Shown here: one piece after another, positions 5,324-7,193 of the stretch
How positions within the stretch are numbered: the stretch's first letter is position 1
Layout: the number at the start of each line of letters is the position of its first letter
NCBI GenBank assembly: GCA_030067055.1
Contig: JASJAL010000398.1
Span: 1 to 7,193 of the forward strand
Direction: 5' to 3'
Length of the DNA stretch: 7,193 bases
Source of the DNA: Kiloniellales bacterium
GTDB lineage: Bacteria > Pseudomonadota > Alphaproteobacteria > Kiloniellales > JAKSBE01
Notes under the pieces: generated by a model
Database searches by the model: none
What the model was told of the DNA's origin: nothing
The model's input: only the letters and a program-made list of their open reading frames with translations
Program-made: the position numbers and the translations under genes

Positions 5324-6268
5324 CTAGCTCCTGGGCGTGCGGGCAGCAATCAGAGCCTTCAGGTGCTCCTCAATGCCGCTCTTGGCAATCACGTTCGGCC
5401 AAGTGAAGGGGCAGGGATCCGGGATCGGACCGCTCACGATCTCTTCCGGTTCAGGCGCCGTGGCGAAGACATCGCCGGAGGTCACTGTGGCGCCTATGTC
5501 GTATCGCTGGATCGTCGCCAGGTTCATCGGGCTGTCGTTCGCCAGGATAGGGCGGCCAAGGGCGGCGTACTCGATCAGCTTGGTCGGAGTCTGATAGCAG
5601 TGCGGCCGATGGGAAGGGAAATAGCTCACCGCCACCCGGCTTCTCATGACCAAATCGAAGGTCTCGGATTGGGATAGCCGGCCCGTGAAGACGACATTCT
5701 CGTGGCCCATGAACTCTCGGATGATGCTCCGCTCGGCGGGTCCGATCAACAGGAGCTGGCGCCCGCGAGGATAGCGCCGGAGGAAGGATCGAATCAGCGC
5801 ATCGAGGCGTCGGTCCTTAGTTATCGCCCCGATGTAGACGAAGTCGAAGTCCGGCGATTCCGGTGCCAATTGCTTCGCCCTTGCGACCAGCGTGGGGGGC
5901 ACGCCCATGCCGACATAGAGCTGCGGCACGTCGTCCGTGAAGCCGATCGTCTGTGCCATGACCTCGTTCTGGAGGATCCGCAGGTCCGGCTTGAAGTAGC
6001 AGAGCGCCTTCAGGCGATCCTTCAGCGGTGCTAGCGGGCCGACGGACAGGGAGCGGTAGTCGTGGATCGTGGCCAAGGCGGGCGGCACCCGAAAGGGATA
6101 GAAGCCCATCATGGACCAGAGAATACTGCGCGCCGGGTCGCCCTGATCGAGGTACTGGCGCAGCGAGGTCTCCCTTATCTCGTAGCGATCGGAGAAGAAA
6201 TCCCGGTAGCCGCGGATCGTCGGGTATATGGCTTTGCCATCGTGTATGAAGTTTATGATGTAAGACAT
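5324..6268 (-). CDS. GT-B fold glycosyltransferase (GT4-like)
   Basis: This 314-residue protein lacks a signal peptide and membrane helices and should act in the cytoplasm at the inner membrane. The C-terminal nucleotide-sugar-binding lobe is clear: FVYIGAITKDRRLDALIRSF (143-162), QLLLIGP (171-177), NVVFTGRLSQSETFDLV (191-207) and the donor-binding motif PTKLIEYAALGRPILAND (228-245), where Glu233 is the conserved acidic residue. The N-terminal lobe is shorter than usual and poorly conserved, beginning MSYIINFIHDGKAIYPTIRGYRDFF, which explains a length below the 350-400 residues common in GT4. The start is ATG 6266-6268, with a TTG directly before it. No Shine-Dalgarno sequence precedes it, so translation may depend on coupling to the flippase gene, which ends 16 bases upstream. 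The first bases of the gene are AT-rich relative to the rest. It likely adds one sugar to a lipid-linked glycan; donor and acceptor are unknown. Confidence 0.82.
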   Translation of the reverse strand: MSYIINFIHDGKAIYPTIRGYRDFFSDRYEIRETSLRQYLDQGDPARSILWSMMGFYPFRVPPALATIHDYRSLSVGPLAPLKDRLKALCYFKPDLRILQNEVMAQTIGFTDDVPQLYVGMGVPPTLVARAKQLAPESPDFDFVYIGAITKDRRLDALIRSFLRRYPRGRQLLLIGPAERSIIREFMGHENVVFTGRLSQSETFDLVMRSRVAVSYFPSHRPHCYQTPTKLIEYAALGRPILANDSPMNLATIQRYDIGATVTSGDVFATAPEPEEIVSGPIPDPCPFTWPNVIAKSGIEEHLKALIAARTPRS

Positions 6269-6284
6269 CAATTTAGATGGAGAA

Positions 6285-7193
6285 CTATCTCCGGCCGCAA
6301 TCGGATTGCGGCTGCTCCCCGGCTCCCGGTCGTGCCCGGAGCAAGCAGAGCACGGTCGGGTCCACGGCCAAATGTCGGACGGCGAACCACCGGGTCCAGA
6401 CGACCAGGGCGACCTGACCCAAGGCGCTTCCCACGGCGGCGCCCAGGGGTCCCAAGACGGGGATCAGCAAGACCTGCGCGAGCACCATGGCGATCCGCGT
6501 GCTTCCGAGAATCTGCAGGTACTTGCGCTCATGACCGGTCATCGTTAGCAGCAGGTTGGCGGGACCCGCCAAGACATTGATCACGAATCCGGCGGAGAGG
6601 ATTGCCAGGATCAAGTGGCTTTCGGCGAAGCTGGGCCCGAAGAGACTGAGCAAGAGGTCTCCGGCAAAGATGACGATGAGCAGCCCGGCGAGGGCAGGCA
6701 CGACCAAGAGCGAGCACATCGTCCTGCAGATGCGCTGCACTTCGTCGTGATCGCCGGCATGAAACGAACTGGAGATCATTGGTGCGGTCAGCACGTTGCT
6801 GACCGCGAAAAAGATCACGAACATCGTGGCGACCTTGAGGGCGACGAAGTAGCTGCCGGTCTCTTCCGGTCCGAAGTAGAGGCCAAGGACCACCACGTCG
6901 GAGCTCTGGCTGAGGATTCCCAGCACACCAAGGCCCCAAAGGCCAAGGCTTGTGCCGCGCCACGCCGGTATGTCCAGGTCTGGCTCGACTCCCGGGGCCT
7001 GGCGCCGCATCTCCGAGACGATCTTGACCGCCTGCGGGACCAGGAGTGCAAGCCATAGGAGGCCCGAGGTCCAGAGCACGAGCTCCGCGGAGAGCTGCAG
7101 ATTGCTGCCGATCAGATAAAGCAGGGCTATGAGCATGAAACCGCGGTGAAAGATCTCCGTTGGCAGCATCGCGCGGGCCACGAACCCGAGGGC
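6285..7193 (-). CDS. Polysaccharide flippase-like membrane protein (MATE/MOP superfamily), partial
   Basis: The frame is open from the right edge to TAG (6285-6287) and gives the C-terminal 302 residues of a multi-helix inner-membrane protein whose start lies outside. About eight hydrophobic segments are visible, for example FMLIALLYLIGSNLQ (about 19-33), LVLWTSGLLWLALLV (38-52), FVIFFAVSNVLTAP (125-138), LLVVPALAGLLIVIFAG (162-178), LILAILSAGFVINVLAG (194-210) and the helices ending in VALVVWTRWFAV. Signature-like pieces of Wzx/MurJ-type proteins include SDVVVLGLYFGPEETGSYFVALKVATMF, the loop LLSLFGPSFAESH and NLLLTMTGHERKYLQI. These proteins flip lipid-linked oligosaccharides across the inner membrane. 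The hydrophilic last 25 residues (RARPGAGEQPQSDCGRR) form a short cytoplasmic tail. Adjacent glycosyltransferase and galE genes on the same strand support a role in surface polysaccharide export. The exact glycan and the subfamily (Wzx versus other exporters) cannot be decided from this part. Confidence 0.82.
   Translation of the reverse strand, partial: ALGFVARAMLPTEIFHRGFMLIALLYLIGSNLQLSAELVLWTSGLLWLALLVPQAVKIVSEMRRQAPGVEPDLDIPAWRGTSLGLWGLGVLGILSQSSDVVVLGLYFGPEETGSYFVALKVATMFVIFFAVSNVLTAPMISSSFHAGDHDEVQRICRTMCSLLVVPALAGLLIVIFAGDLLLSLFGPSFAESHLILAILSAGFVINVLAGPANLLLTMTGHERKYLQILGSTRIAMVLAQVLLIPVLGPLGAAVGSALGQVALVVWTRWFAVRHLAVDPTVLCLLRARPGAGEQPQSDCGRR

Noticed and set aside
4155..5327. Plus-strand open frame of 390 residues opposite galE
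   Set aside because: It is antisense to a gene with complete epimerase motifs. Long open antisense frames are common in GC-rich DNA.

Overview
The window looks like the chromosome of a GC-rich Gram-negative bacterium, most likely an alphaproteobacterium and possibly of the Rhodospirillales. The grounds are strong G/C preference at third codon positions, a TAXI-type TRAP solute-binding protein, a PotC-like ABC permease next to an isopenicillin-N-synthase-like oxygenase, and a lipobox lipoprotein. The placement is an inference from gene content and composition. No rRNA, tRNA, CRISPR array or transposase was found.

Left part (1-1833, plus strand). The C-terminal end of an ABC transporter permease overlaps, by ATGA, the start of a complete Fe(II)/2-oxoglutarate-type dioxygenase. 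This is the tail of an uptake-plus-oxidation operon whose substrate cannot be read here. A 187-base gap with strong hairpin potential follows, then a 143-residue protein of unknown function starting at TTG.

Middle part (1834-4163). A lipoprotein gene with an HExxHC motif runs on the minus strand and converges on the unknown gene with 16 bases between the stops. Upstream of it lies a 547-base non-coding region, visibly richer in A/T than its surroundings. That region separates the lipoprotein from a divergently transcribed TAXI-family periplasmic binding protein. It holds a recognisable promoter for the TAXI gene, a perfect 13-base interrupted palindrome, a second inverted repeat and several hairpins. 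No TRAP membrane subunit is present, so the binding protein is an orphan within this window.

Right part (4164-7193, minus strand). Reading in the direction of transcription, the order is a partial polysaccharide flippase-like membrane protein (running off the right edge), a GT-B glycosyltransferase and a UDP-glucose 4-epimerase. This looks like the end of a surface-polysaccharide cluster: the epimerase interconverts nucleotide sugars, the glycosyltransferase adds a sugar to a carrier-linked glycan, and the flippase moves the glycan across the inner membrane. It converges on the TAXI gene across 114 bases that contain a long inverted repeat.

No clearly new multi-gene system is visible. The points most worth following are the metallopeptidase-like lipoprotein, the regulatory region upstream of the orphan TAXI protein, the unknown TTG-start gene with its structured leader, and the transporter-coupled oxygenase.
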